NCBI GenBank assembly: GCA_029204225.1
Contig: CM055103.1
Coordinates: 48,615,958-48,679,957, forward strand
Direction of reading: 5' to 3'
Length of the DNA stretch: 64,000 bases
DNA from: Diphasiastrum complanatum
Lineage: Eukaryota; Streptophyta; Lycopodiopsida; Lycopodiales; Lycopodiaceae
Within the stretch, counting starts at the first letter, position 1. Each line of letters starts with the position of its first letter. A program made the position numbers and the translations under genes. Below, piece by piece: positions 34,830-45,427 of the stretch. Under the pieces are notes generated by a model that searched no databases, had not been told where the DNA came from, and was given only the letters and a program-made list of their open reading frames with translations.

Positions 34830-35609
34830 CTTACTAGTGACTTCTACAAACAAGAAATAGATTTGATTGACTTGAAACTCACAAAGGTCTCACACTTGTA
34901 GTGTTTCACTCAAATTTGATTTCTAATCCAACAAATGGACTTATAATCACAGTTCTATCACTCCCTCACAAAGCTGGAATGAAGATAAGATGAAGTGAAA
35001 ACTACTTTCAAACAAATCTTGCCAAGAAATGGATTTGATTGTCTCTAGAAACTCACTAAGGTCTCTCTCTTGTAGTTTTTCACTCAAATTAGATTTCTAA
35101 TCCAACAAATGGACTTATAATCTCAATTCTACCCTCACAAAGTTGGAATGAAGATAAGATGATGCAAAATCTACTTACAATCAAATCTTGCCAAATTTGG
35201 CTATTTTGGGACAAAAAAAATGACTTAATCTCTTTTTCCTTCTTGGTGTACTTTCAAGACCTGTTTTTAACCTTAATAGGACTTGACCTCAGTGTAGATT
35301 AATTAGATTCCATTAAACAAATTCAAATCTAATCAATGGCAAATGATCTTGGTAGATTATTCTAGGATCTCCACCAAAAATTACACCAACAGCTCACAAA
35401 TTGAATTTTTTTGGATCAAATGAATACCATGCATTAAATGCAGGTTCAGAGGTGCCCACACATGTGGAGAGTACGTATTTGGACCCCTACAAAGTTTGGG
35501 ATCAAATCTAAAATCAAGATTCTAGCTTGCCCTCTCAATACTAGTTTTTAGCACCAAAACTTGCTAAAAATAGATTTGCATTAGATCAATGGCTTATGCT
35601 CTTGTACTT
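34830..35609 (-). other. D leader
   Basis: Non-coding. Contains an internal near-duplication: GATTTGATTGTCTCTAG/GACTTGAAACTCACAAAGGTCTC-like segments at about 34855-34990 and 35030-35180. Confidence 0.7.
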
Positions 35610-35622
35610 GGATCTAATACCA
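35610..35622 (-). promoter_or_regulatory. D primer-binding site
   Basis: Minus strand TGGTATTAGATCC, adjacent to the LTR end TTTGACA. Confidence 0.8.
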
Positions 35623-36323
35623 TGTCAAAGTACTGTACTTTAGGACCATAAATGGATCTACAAAAGATCCACAAGAGTGATTGGATGCTCTCTTAACAAT
35701 CTATCAAAAAACTAGACAGAAAAAAGTTGATCTAGATTGGCAGTGTGACGAACAACAAGCATTAACAATCAAAAGCATTGATCAACATTGAAATTTGAGT
35801 CCACACGTGTGTACTACAGGCTGTAATACGGCCTTCAACCTGAGAAACAAGTAGAAATTGATTTGGTTTCATTTGGATCACAAAAACTCAATGTACATAG
35901 TGAACTAGCTTGAGATTGCCAATGAGCTCCAAAAATTTTCTATCTTCTCACTATGGAGAGAGGGAATACATAGCAAATTCGACTTCCTTCTTGAAGTTAG
36001 GTGGATTTCCAGCATGTAATAAGGAAGTTAACTCACTCTCCTTGACCTAAAATGAAACCCTAGTCTATTTCCTAGAGTTATGCTTGGTAGGTAGCCAGTT
36101 GGTCAAATTTTCACCTTAAACTTAGGTGTAGGTCCTATAAAGTAGGGATGACCACCAAATAGACATGACCAACTCTCTTGACTTGACCTAACCTACATTA
36201 GGATGGGTTTCCCATGTGGCATCATGGCCTCACATGTGTGGGACCCACTTGTGTACACAATTTACACTATTCTACATGGTTTTTGATCAAGCTAGATTTG
36301 CCAATTTTTGGCAATTCTTCACA
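35623..36323 (-). repeat. D 5' LTR (about 701 bp)
   Basis: On the minus strand TGTGAAGAATTGCC…CTTTGACA. It carries CACACGTGTG at 35802-35811 and several CACATGTG words. The following TTCTA in C would be the target duplication, but the matching copy was lost with the deletion. Confidence 0.8.
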
Positions 36324-36805
36324 TTCTAATGCATTTCTCAATGGTTACCTTGAGGAGGAGATTTACATGGAGCAACCTCCAGGTTTTGTGAAGGAAGGTG
36401 ATGAATCAAAAGTTTGTCTTTTGTTTAAAAGTCTGTATGGACTGAAACAGGCACCAAGGTCTTGGTATGCAAGGCTCAACTCCTATCTCATATCACTCAG
36501 ATTTTGTCTAAGTGAATATGACCCTTCTCTGTATTATAAGTTTGTAGATAGCTTTGTAATTATACTTCTCATCTATGTAGATGATATCATTCTTTGTGGA
36601 AACAATGAGAAAGTTAGTTGAAGAAACTAAGCATGCACTTGGTACTGAGTTTAAGATGCAGGACTTTGGAGTTCTTCACTATATTCTAGGCCTTGAAATA
36701 GTTTTTTGGAAAGGTCATGCATCTATAAACCAAAGTAGATATGCACATTCCATGCTCAGGAAATTCCATATGGAAAACTATAAAGGCATAGATACACCTA
36801 TGGAG
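36324..36805 (+). pseudogene. C RT core fragment
   Basis: SNAFLNGYLEEEIYMEQPPGF, SLYGLKQAPRSWYARL and the catalytic YVDD at 36574-36585. After LCGN a frameshift leads into VEETKHALGTEFKMQDF and KGIDTPME. It stops at TGGAG, the B1 insertion site, and resumes at 49280. Confidence 0.9.
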
Positions 36806-37455
36806 TGTGAAAGATTCAACTAGCTTCATCACATTTTGCAATATTTTCATATTTGGCATATTGAGGCCAAAACTTATTTTAGACTTAGAGGTTGACTTTT
36901 CGAAGTTCATTAGTCTAAATTTCATTTGAATAAACACTTTTTGAAAGTGTGGGAAAGATAGAATGCGAGTTTGAGCAGATTCAATTTGAATAAGTTGGGT
37001 ACATTGAATCTAGACCCAAAATCGGTAGGGTTAGCATTTTGGTGGGAAAGCCAAGTGGCCAAATAGGGTTTGGACTTGCTATAAAAGGATGTAACTCGTG
37101 GAGAGAGTCATCTTCTCTCTTCTCTATCTCATTTCATGCTTATACATGGTCCTCTTGGGTTTTACTATCCATTGGTGCACTATCTTGGTGATTGCTTGCA
37201 ATTCTATGTGTAGAATGATCTATATTTGTTATTTTTGGATCCACACGTGTGAAATACAGTAGCTTGATGGTTTTGTACGGACAGAAGTAGTACATAATCA
37301 TTTCATTCAAGTTTGATCATGTTCTATTAGTGTTTGCATCTCAAATTGTGTGTAGATGTTGATTTTTCTACATTGGTGAAATTGGTAGTGTATTTATCTT
37401 TCTAGCCAAAGATCATTCAAGTAGATTGGATCTTAAGGATCTGAAATCTTTCACA
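36806..37455 (+). repeat. B1 5' LTR (650 bp)
   Basis: TGTGAAAGATTC…TTTCACA. TATAAAAGG box at 37080-37088, CACACGTGTG at 37242-37251. It differs from the 3' LTR at a dozen or more sites in the first 300 bp by eye. Confidence 0.95.
37079..37088 (+). promoter_or_regulatory. B1 LTR TATA box
   Basis: CTATAAAAGG sits mid-LTR, 5' of the likely transcript start. The same box is in the 3' LTR near 48900 and, inverted, in B2. Confidence 0.6.
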
Positions 37456-37467
37456 TGGTATCAGAGC
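37456..37467 (+). promoter_or_regulatory. B1 primer-binding site
   Basis: Perfect TGGTATCAGAGC immediately after the LTR. Confidence 0.95.
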
Positions 37468-38055
37468 TTGTGTTTTAGGTTATGAAGGAGGAAATAAGAT
37501 CTATCAATGATTTGTTGAAGATATCAAGTCTAGAGCATGCTAGAGAGGATTCTACACCAAAATCGGATTTTTTGCTTTTGTAGATTGGATATTTTGTAGA
37601 TAAAAACACTAAATAGGTCAATATACTTGTTCGATTCCGGTTTTTGAATTCACATGCTGGATTTGGCCGATTTTTGGATCATTGGTTCAGTCTAAGTGGT
37701 GGCTTATAGATTGCATATCAAATTTTCAGCATTTGCATGTAGATTTGGAATAGTCAATTTTTTGTGATTTTGTCAAAACCCTAATTTTGATTGGATCTCT
37801 AGATAGTGAGGTTGCTGAACTTCATTTGAGTGTGTTTCAATCTTAGGAAGTGGCAAAAGTTATTAGATTGAAAATAGATCATAGATTGATCAAGATTTCA
37901 TGATTCTATGTGTTGATTTGCTTGGATAAGTGCTAGAAGAGAATTTGTGAGATAGTTTCAAATCTTGGTGATTTCTTTTGAAAGCATTTGTTGTTGTTCA
38001 AAGGAGTGCTTTGTGCATTGAAACAGGTTGAAAGAGAAGATCATGTCATTGCTAC
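37468..38055 (+). other. B1 leader
   Basis: Non-coding 0.6-kb leader, near-identical in layout to that of B2. Confidence 0.85.
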
Positions 38056-38249
38056 ATGGCAACCTCAATTGGAGTCATGTTGGAAGCCAATGATAGGCTT
38101 ACCTCAAGTAACTATTCATTATGGAAAGTGAGGATGGAGTCACTTCTTGAGATGAATGATGTTTTGGATATTGTTGTAGGTTTGGAGGAGAGACCAGCAA
38201 CACAACAAGATCAATTAAGGTATGACAAGAGGGCCAAGAAGGCTCTACA
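38056..38249 (+). pseudogene. B1 gag, first part
   Basis: ATG of MATSIGVMLEANDRL to KKALH, 65 codons, identical in frame to B2. It is cut by element A at CTACA; the remainder starts at 44686. Confidence 0.9.
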
Positions 38250-38904
38250 TGTGAAAATTGTCAACATTTCCTAGCTAGTTTGAGGCCTAAATTGGCTAAA
38301 ATTGTAAATAGTTTTGGTTCTGGAGTTTCACACGTGTGAACCAGGCCACAATGTTTCTATTTACTGTATTTTTTCAGTATGATGAAGTGTCAAACTTCAT
38401 ACCCTTCAAAATGAGACCATTTTGATGTATTTTGGTCATATAAGCCATTTTTAGCTATTTTTCCTATATAGGGAATATCTAGGGTCAAGTACCTTCTAGA
38501 GAGAGGAGAGAGAGTCATCTTCCTCATCCATAAATAGTAGGGAAGTCGTGGAGAACAGGTTGGAGAAACCTTTTGTATGCTTCATTGAGATCAATAGATC
38601 ATTGTCATTGTTTCTTCCTCCATTGAGAGCATTGTTGTGTGTATTGTCTTCAAGCTATTGTGTATGATCTTAGGTGCTTTCCAAAAGTGGTAGGCTGATG
38701 TATTATGGACTGTATAATGCTATTTTGGGCCACACTTGATGTTTATGGAAGTTTCCATTTGTGATAAATGCTTTTTGATCAAGTTCTTTGCATTCTAGGT
38801 AGCATAGAATGTGTTGCCAATTCCTAGCTTATGTAGTTTGGAGTGCAAGCATTCAAGCCAATGATCTTGGAGTTTAGATCCACTTAGGATCTGTATTTTT
38901 CACA
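38250..38904 (+). repeat. A 5' LTR (655 bp)
   Basis: TGTGAAAATTG…TTTTTCACA. Contains the 14-bp perfect palindrome TTCACACGTGTGAA at 38327-38340 and a GAGAGAGGAGAGAGAG tract near 38495. Confidence 0.97.
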
Positions 38905-38916
38905 TGGTATCAGAGC
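38905..38916 (+). promoter_or_regulatory. A primer-binding site
   Basis: Perfect TGGTATCAGAGC adjoining the LTR. Confidence 0.95.
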
Positions 38917-40076
38917 TGGTTGGCTTCTATTTACAGTAAGTATTCCATTTTTGGTGATATTTGGATGTTTGATCAAGTTCTAGCATGATTTTGCATTGCT
39001 TTGTTGATCAAATCTTACTAACCTTTGTTTTGTGAGTTGAACTTGTGGATCAAAAGCATATTTCAGGTCTATTGAAGATCAGAGGCTGAAAAGAAACTAT
39101 TTTGGATCAGATCATAACACCTAATCATTTGTGATTGTGAGGCTTGTGCATATTCAATACTAACAATGTTCTTTTCAATCCTATTGTTGACAATCTCCAT
39201 TCTTGGATGAACACTCTCCTTAAGTGGATGAAACTTCTCCTTAAGTGGATGACAAATGCTCTTTTGAGTGAGTTGTAATTCTCCTAAAGGCTGAGCAAAG
39301 CTCCCATTTGGATGAAAGATCCCCTTTTTTGGGTGAACATATTGTAAGCTCCATTGTGAAGAGCATATTGTAAAGATTGTCATCAATTTTGGCATAATTT
39401 TTGGTGTACTTTGTTGAGCATGTAAGTAACTCTCCTTATGTAATTTGATTGGAGCATTTGCTGGAAGGTGTTAACCATTATGCAAGTGTGTTTTCAGGTT
39501 CTTAACAGGTTGAGGAACATTCTCATGTGAAGTGATCTTAGATCTACATCTAAACACCAAGATTTGACAAGATAGTGAAGCTAGTCTTGTGATTCACTAA
39601 GTGTGCTCATTCATTCACCTCTAAATCTTGTATTTATCACTTGCTGGAGTTTATAAACTTTTAGAAGTGTGGTTTACATGTGGTTTTACAGGTTGAATCA
39701 ATATCTTAGTGTGTTGATCATATGTTGATCAAGTTTGTTCATTACTAGGTAATCTTGGCATCCTAGTTTTGGGTATTTTCTAAGAATGCAAGTAACTCTT
39801 CACACCATAACTTGATTTGGTCACTTGCTGGAAAGTTTGAGAGCTTAAGCAAGAGTGTGTTCAGGTTGGTTTGATTTTGTAATCCATTCTTAGTGTGTGC
39901 AAAGTGTTGCATGTGTTTCAATCTTCCTTTCTATGCTTGGAAACCATCTAGGTTCAAGATAGAAGTGTTTTAGGGTCCTAAATCTTCATAGATCTCTTTA
40001 TCTATCATTTGTTGAGAGAAAAGTGAGTGCTAAGTGCTTTAGGACAGAACCTAAAAGTTGAAGAAACATTAGAATC
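38917..40076 (+). other. A leader (1.16 kb)
   Basis: Long non-coding leader with many stops, also seen in A2 (13064-14182). It contains repeated segments, for example AGTGTGTT(T)CAGGTT preceding gag three times, and GTAACTCTCC/GTAACTCTTC. Confidence 0.85.
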
Positions 40077-43000
40077 ATGGCTTCCAATGGTGGGATCATG
40101 CTAGAGTCTAGTGAAAGGTTGAGTTCATCAAACTACTCTACTTGGAAAGTGAGGATGGAGTCCTTACTTGAGTTGAATGAACTCATGGACATAGTTGCAG
40201 AAATTGAAGAGAGACCTCTCACACTTCAAGAGCAACAAAGGTTTGATAAGAAGGCCAAAAGGGCTCTTCATATCATTAAAATGAATGTTACAAATGAACT
40301 TCTCAAGGAAGTTGGAAAGTGTCAAAGTGCAAGTGAGGCATGGAATGCCTTAAAGAAGCTCTTTGAATCAAAGTCCACATCTAGGGTATTGACCCTAAGG
40401 AGACAAATATTTTCTAGTAGGCAAAGAGAGGGTGAAAGTGCTCATGCATTTATCTTGAGAGTTAAGTCCCTAAGTGATGATTTAGCATGCATTGATGAGA
40501 ACATAAAAGATGGTGAAATAGTCCAAGTTATGTTGAATGGTTTGCTAAATGAACATGCTAACCTTGTGCAGAGTTTTGCCATTCAAAGAGTCTTGCCAAG
40601 TGTGGTTGACTTGCAAGAAATCTTATTGGCTGAAGAACATAGGTTGCAATCAAAGCTTGATGGTGCATCCTTGCAAGGTGGAGGTGAAGAGGCTTTCTTC
40701 ACAAAAGGCAAATTCAAGGGCAAAGGTAAAGGCAAAGGGAAATGGTCCAAAGGTGGTAACTTTGATCATGATGATCACTCTTCCTCTTCCTCTTCTACTA
40801 AGAACAATAAGTCAAAGTTCAAGTGCTTTTATTGTGGGATAAAAGGTCATTTTGCAAATGAATGTTGTAAGAAGAAAAGAGAGCAAGGAGAGAGGCAAGG
40901 AAATCTTACAATAGATGAGGAAGAACATAACACATGTGAATCACTTGTTATGACTTCAAGTTTGTTAGCCAACATAGATGATAATGATCCTTGGTGGATT
41001 GATAGTGGAGCCTCATCTCACATGACAAGACATAAGGAATACTTTACATCCTTATTGTCTTATGAGGGAGAAGGTAACATCATCTACACTGCAAATGATG
41101 GTCAATGTGACATCAAAGGCATAGGCACTATTCCTATTTCCCTTTCAACAAATAGGAAAGCAAATCTTGAAAATGTTTTGTACATTCCTTCAATCACTAA
41201 GAATTTGCTTAGTGTAAGTCAAATGATTGACAAAGGACTTGATGTGGAGTTCATTGGAGATGCATGTTTGATAAGTAAATGTGGATCCTTGATTGCTCAA
41301 GGTAGGAGGCATGGTAAACTTTTCAAGCTTGATGCATGTGTGATCTCTAATCATGAAGGATGTATGGCTAGGGAGCAATTGACAAACCAAGAAGTTTGGC
41401 ACAAGAGGTTGGGCCATCCCAACTTCAAATCTTTGGAGGTAATGGCAAAGAAAGAGCTTGTTCTTGGTCTCCCTAAAAGTCTTGTTGCAAACAATAGTGT
41501 TTGTGAACATTGTGCCTTGTCCAAATCTCATAGACTTGCTTATTCTAGATCTACTTCTAGATCTAAAGAAGCTTTTCAACTTGTGCATTCTGATATTCAT
41601 TCTTCTAGTACAACTAGCAATGGTGGGGCAAAGATGTATGCAACTTTCATTGATGACTTTAGTAGGTATACTTGGATCTATCTTCTTAAAAGTAAGGATG
41701 AAGTGTTTGCTGCATTTGTCAAGTTCAAGAATGAAATGGAAAACCAATTCAATACAAAGATCAAATGCTTAAGATCTGATAATGGAGGGGAATACACCTC
41801 AAATAGGTTCAAAGACTTTTGTATAGCACATGGGATTAAGAGGGAGATGTCTAGTCCTAGGACTCCACAACAGAATGGAGTGGCCGAGAGGAAGAATAGA
41901 ACCCTTTGTGAATGTGCCAAGACAATGAGACTACATGCTAATCTTGCTAAGTCTTTTTGGGGGGAAGCTTTAGCATGTGCTAACTATCTATGTAATAGAT
42001 GGACAAGTGCTTCCTTGGATGGTAAAACTCCTCATGAGGTTCTTTATGGTAGAAGGCCGAGTGTCAAGCATTGTAGGATCTTTGGATGTACATGTTTTGT
42101 CAATATCACACTTGATGATAGAACTAAAGAAGATCCTTCATCAAAGAAGGGTGTGTTTGTTGGCTATAGTGAAGTAAGCAAGGCCTACAAAATGTACATT
42201 ACTTCTACAAAGAAAGTTGTCATAAGTAGGGATGTCATCTTTCATGAAGAGAATGTTTCCAATGTTGTTGATGTTGATGTTGATGTGCCTACTAATCATC
42301 ATGATTTGCAAGATGTCTTGGATGAAGATGGAGATGCCACTCCAAAGCAAACTTCAAGGAAGACTCAAAGGCAAAGGGCTAAGCCATCAAGGCTAACCTA
42401 TGATGAAAAAGGAAAGCAAGTGGTGGACAACTCTAACCTTGCTTTTCTTACCTCTTTTGATGAACCAACTTGTGTAGGTGAAGCAATTCAAAAGAAGGAA
42501 TGGATCCAAGCCATGGATCATGAGCATCAAGCACTCATCAAAAGCAACACATGGAGGTTGGTAAAGCTTCCAAAGGACAAGAAAGCAATTGGTTGTAAGT
42601 GGATCTTCAAGATCAAGACAAATCAAGATGGATCAATCAACAAGTACAAGGCAAGGTTGGTGGCAAAGGGGTATGCTCAAGAATATGGTATTGACTATGA
42701 TGAGACCTTTGCACCCGTGGCAAAGATGGTAACTATTCGAATCCTAATCTCTCTTGCAACTCTTTATGATTGGGATATGTGGAAAATGGATGTTACTAAT
42801 GCCTTCTTGAATGGTGATCTTGAAGAAGATATTTACATGGAACAACCCGAGGGCTATGTTTCACATGATGAGCCTAATCATGTGTGCTATCTCCAAAAGA
42901 GTTTGTATGGGCTAAAGCAAGCACCAAGGAGTTGGTATGCTAAGCTCAATTCCTTCTTACTTTCTCAAAACTTTGTTATGAGTGAGTATGATCATTCTCT

Positions 43001-44030
43001 CTACTTTAGATTGAATGAAAATGATATCACTTTACTTTTGATCTATGTTGATGACATTATCTTAAGTGGTGGTAACAATCTAGATATAGATGAAATCAAG
43101 ATGGCACTCAAAAGAGAGTTTGAAATTCAAGATCTTGGTAAACTTCATTATATCTTAGGAATAGAGATTATTAGAACTTATAAATCTACATTCATATGTC
43201 AAGAAAAGTATGTTAACTCTATTCTAAAAAGGTTTCATATGGAAGATTGTAAAGTTGTTTCTACTCCTATGGAATCAAATGTAAAGCTAACTACAAGAAG
43301 TAATGAAAGATCCTTCAAGGACATTACTCTCTATAGAAAGCTAATAGGATCTCTTATATGGTTAACCATCACAAGACCTGATCTAAGCTTTGTGGTTGGT
43401 AAACTAAGTCAATTTATGCAAGATCCTAGTGAGGCTCATTGGAAGCTAGGAAAGAGAGTACTTAGATACATCTCGGGATCTAGAGATTTTGGCATCTTGT
43501 ATGGAGGTACTACACCTAACCTTTGTGGATTTTCATATTCAGATTTTGCAGGTGATCAAATGGATAGGAAGTCAACAAGTGCCTTTGCAATCTATCTTGG
43601 AGATGGAGTGGTCTCATGGCTATCAAAGAAGCAACCAACTATCTCTCTATCTTCCACCGAAGCCGAGTACAAGGCATTAACAACATGCACCAAGGAGATT
43701 CTTTGGATCAAGAGGATGTTATTGGATCTTCACTTGCTGGAACCAGAGAAGACTCCAATCATACTTTGTGATAACCTTTCAGCCCAAAGCTTGGCAAGCA
43801 ATCCTGTTTTTCATGCAAGGAGCAAGCACATTGAGATTGCTCACCATTTTGTGAGAGATCAAGTCATTGCCAAAGAGGTGGAGCTTCAACATGTCTCTTC
43901 AAAGGAGTGTGTGGCTGATATCTTCACCAAACCATTGGGAAAGGACCTATATTTAATGCGTAGATCTAATCTTGGAATGTGCTCAAAGACTATGTTGAAA
44001 CTAGCATCCAATGTTGAAGAGGGAGTGTGA
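40077..44030 (+). CDS. copia A gag-pol polyprotein, intact
   Basis: One 1317-residue frame. Gag (about 1-240) forms the particle; the CCHC knuckle CFYCGIKGHFANEC is at 250-263. Protease active site DSG is at 309-311. The pre-integrase zinc module starts at VWHKRLGH (H442) and has CEHCALSKSH. The integrase triad is D506, D568, E604, with exact 35-residue D-E spacing. RT has GCKWIFKIKTNQDG, FLNGDLEEDIYMEQP and YVDD at 990-993. RNase H has SDFAGD (D1156), EAEYKAL (E1197) and CDNLSAQ. The C-terminal EEGV and stop fall in the purine tract and first five LTR bases. A full-length plant copia polyprotein with no defect that I can see. Confidence 0.97.
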   Translation: MASNGGIMLESSERLSSSNYSTWKVRMESLLELNELMDIVAEIEERPLTLQEQQRFDKKAKRALHIIKMNVTNELLKEVGKCQSASEAWNALKKLFESKSTSRVLTLRRQIFSSRQREGESAHAFILRVKSLSDDLACIDENIKDGEIVQVMLNGLLNEHANLVQSFAIQRVLPSVVDLQEILLAEEHRLQSKLDGASLQGGGEEAFFTKGKFKGKGKGKGKWSKGGNFDHDDHSSSSSSTKNNKSKFKCFYCGIKGHFANECCKKKREQGERQGNLTIDEEEHNTCESLVMTSSLLANIDDNDPWWIDSGASSHMTRHKEYFTSLLSYEGEGNIIYTANDGQCDIKGIGTIPISLSTNRKANLENVLYIPSITKNLLSVSQMIDKGLDVEFIGDACLISKCGSLIAQGRRHGKLFKLDACVISNHEGCMAREQLTNQEVWHKRLGHPNFKSLEVMAKKELVLGLPKSLVANNSVCEHCALSKSHRLAYSRSTSRSKEAFQLVHSDIHSSSTTSNGGAKMYATFIDDFSRYTWIYLLKSKDEVFAAFVKFKNEMENQFNTKIKCLRSDNGGEYTSNRFKDFCIAHGIKREMSSPRTPQQNGVAERKNRTLCECAKTMRLHANLAKSFWGEALACANYLCNRWTSASLDGKTPHEVLYGRRPSVKHCRIFGCTCFVNITLDDRTKEDPSSKKGVFVGYSEVSKAYKMYITSTKKVVISRDVIFHEENVSNVVDVDVDVPTNHHDLQDVLDEDGDATPKQTSRKTQRQRAKPSRLTYDEKGKQVVDNSNLAFLTSFDEPTCVGEAIQKKEWIQAMDHEHQALIKSNTWRLVKLPKDKKAIGCKWIFKIKTNQDGSINKYKARLVAKGYAQEYGIDYDETFAPVAKMVTIRILISLATLYDWDMWKMDVTNAFLNGDLEEDIYMEQPEGYVSHDEPNHVCYLQKSLYGLKQAPRSWYAKLNSFLLSQNFVMSEYDHSLYFRLNENDITLLLIYVDDIILSGGNNLDIDEIKMALKREFEIQDLGKLHYILGIEIIRTYKSTFICQEKYVNSILKRFHMEDCKVVSTPMESNVKLTTRSNERSFKDITLYRKLIGSLIWLTITRPDLSFVVGKLSQFMQDPSEAHWKLGKRVLRYISGSRDFGILYGGTTPNLCGFSYSDFAGDQMDRKSTSAFAIYLGDGVVSWLSKKQPTISLSSTEAEYKALTTCTKEILWIKRMLLDLHLLEPEKTPIILCDNLSAQSLASNPVFHARSKHIEIAHHFVRDQVIAKEVELQHVSSKECVADIFTKPLGKDLYLMRRSNLGMCSKTMLKLASNVEEGV
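44013..44025 (+). promoter_or_regulatory. A polypurine tract
   Basis: GAAGAGGGAG directly before the 3' LTR; primes plus-strand DNA synthesis and also codes EEG of the polyprotein. Confidence 0.85.
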
Positions 44031-44680
44031 AAATTGTCAACATTTCCTAGCTAGTTTGAGGCCTAAATTGGCTAAAATTGTAAATAGTTTTGGTTCTGGA
44101 GTTTCACACGTGTGAACCAGGCCACAATGTTTTTATTTACTGTATTTTTTCAGTATGATGAAGTGTCAAACTTCATACCCTTCAAAATGAGACCATTTTG
44201 ATGTATTTTGGTCATATAAGCCATTTTTATCTATTTTTCCTATATAGGGAATATCTAGGGTCAAGTACCTTCTAGAGAGAGGAGAGAGAGTCATCTTCCT
44301 CATCCATAAATAGTAGGGAAGTCGTGGAGAACAGGTTGGAGAAACCTTTTGTATGCTTCATTGAGATCAATAGATCATTGTCATTGTTTCTTCCTCCATT
44401 GAGAGCATTGTTGTGTGTATTGTCTTCAAGCTATTGTGTATGATCTTAGGTGCTTTCCAAAAGTGGTAGGCTGATGTATTATGGACTGTATAATGCTATT
44501 TTGGGCCACACTTGATGTTTATGGAAGTTTCCATTTGTGATAAATGCTTTTTGATCAAGTTCTTTGCATTCTAGGTAGCATAGAATGTGTTGCCAATTCC
44601 TAGCTTATGTAGTTTGGAGTGCAAGCATTCAAGCCAATGATCTTGGAGTTTAGATCCACTTTGGATCTGTATTTTTCACA
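44026..44680 (+). repeat. A 3' LTR (655 bp)
   Basis: Matches the 5' LTR; visible changes are at the TTTTTATT, TTTTATCTA and CACTTTGG positions. Palindrome TTCACACGTGTGAA at 44103-44116. Confidence 0.97.
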
Positions 44681-44685
44681 CTACA

Positions 44686-45427
44686 CATGATAAAGATGAA
44701 TGTTACCAATGAACTTCTCAAGGAAGTTGGTAAGTGCACATCATCTTTGGAAGCTTGGAATTCATTGAAGAAGCTTTATGAATCCAAGTCTACTTCTAGA
44801 GTGTTGACTCTAAGAAGGCAAATATTTTCTTGTTTGCAAAAGAATGAAGAAAGTCCAAGTACTTTTGTTTCGAGAATGAAAGCATTGAATGATGAGTTAG
44901 CTTGCATAGGTGAAAGCATTAAGGAAGGAGAGCTTATTCAAGTGATTCTTAATGGCTTGTTGGATGCTCATGCTAACATTGATCAAAGTATTCCTACTCA
45001 AAAGACTTTGCCAAGTTTAATGGATCTTCAAGAGATCTTGGTCAATGAGGAATATAGGCTTCAAGCAAGAGGTGGATCTACATCGACACTTCAAGAGGAT
45101 GCTATGTTCACAAAGGGCAAATTCAAGGGCAAAACCAAAATCAAGTGGTCTAAAGGGCAAGATCAAGTGGATGCTTTTTCAAGTGGCAAAAAGAAGGATA
45201 GATCAACGCTCAAGTGCTTCTATTGTGGCATCAAAGGACGCTTTGTAAGTGAGTGCTACAAGAAGAAGAGAGATCAAGGAGACAAGCAAGGTAATCTTAC
45301 TCTTGATGAGGATGGTTTGGATGTTCAAGATGCAAATGATGATGCTCTTGTGATGTCTTCATGTATGCTTGCTAATGATGGAGATCTAGATCCTTGGGGA
45401 TTGATAGTGGAGCAAGTTCACACATGA
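44686..45427 (+). pseudogene. B1 gag, second part
   Basis: Resumes at MIKMNVTNELLKEVG, continuing the 38056 frame when A and one CTACA are removed. The knuckle reads CFYCGIKGRFVSEC, with Arg in place of the zinc His as in B2. The frame ends at TGA 45425-45427, overlapping the protease frame by about 30 bp, with the same one-base shift as B2. Confidence 0.9.

Larger units (their letters stand above)
34108..36323 (-). mobile_element. copia D, 5' half only, inside C
   Basis: D has a 5' LTR, primer site, leader and gag on the minus strand but no protease, pol or 3' LTR. Its right edge meets C's RT at TTCTAATGCATTT. Its left edge meets C's pre-integrase. Because about 2 kb of C is missing between those points, a deletion must have removed D's distal half together with C's integrase. 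Confidence 0.85.
38250..44680 (+). mobile_element. copia A, structurally complete and young
   Basis: Two 655-bp LTRs differing by about three substitutions by eye, target duplication CTACA (38245-38249 and 44681-44685), primer site, purine tract and a single uninterrupted gag-pol frame of 1317 codons. It sits inside the gag of B1. All catalytic motifs are present, so it could be autonomous. Activity itself is not shown by sequence. Confidence 0.97.

Noticed and set aside
28532-38916. tRNA genes at the TGGTATCAGAGC sites
   Set aside because: These 12-base matches are primer-binding sites next to LTR ends; no cloverleaf can be drawn around them. I found no convincing tRNA or rRNA gene in the window.
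41190-41747. 185-codon minus-strand frame inside element A
   Set aside because: Antisense shadow of the intact pre-integrase/integrase frame.
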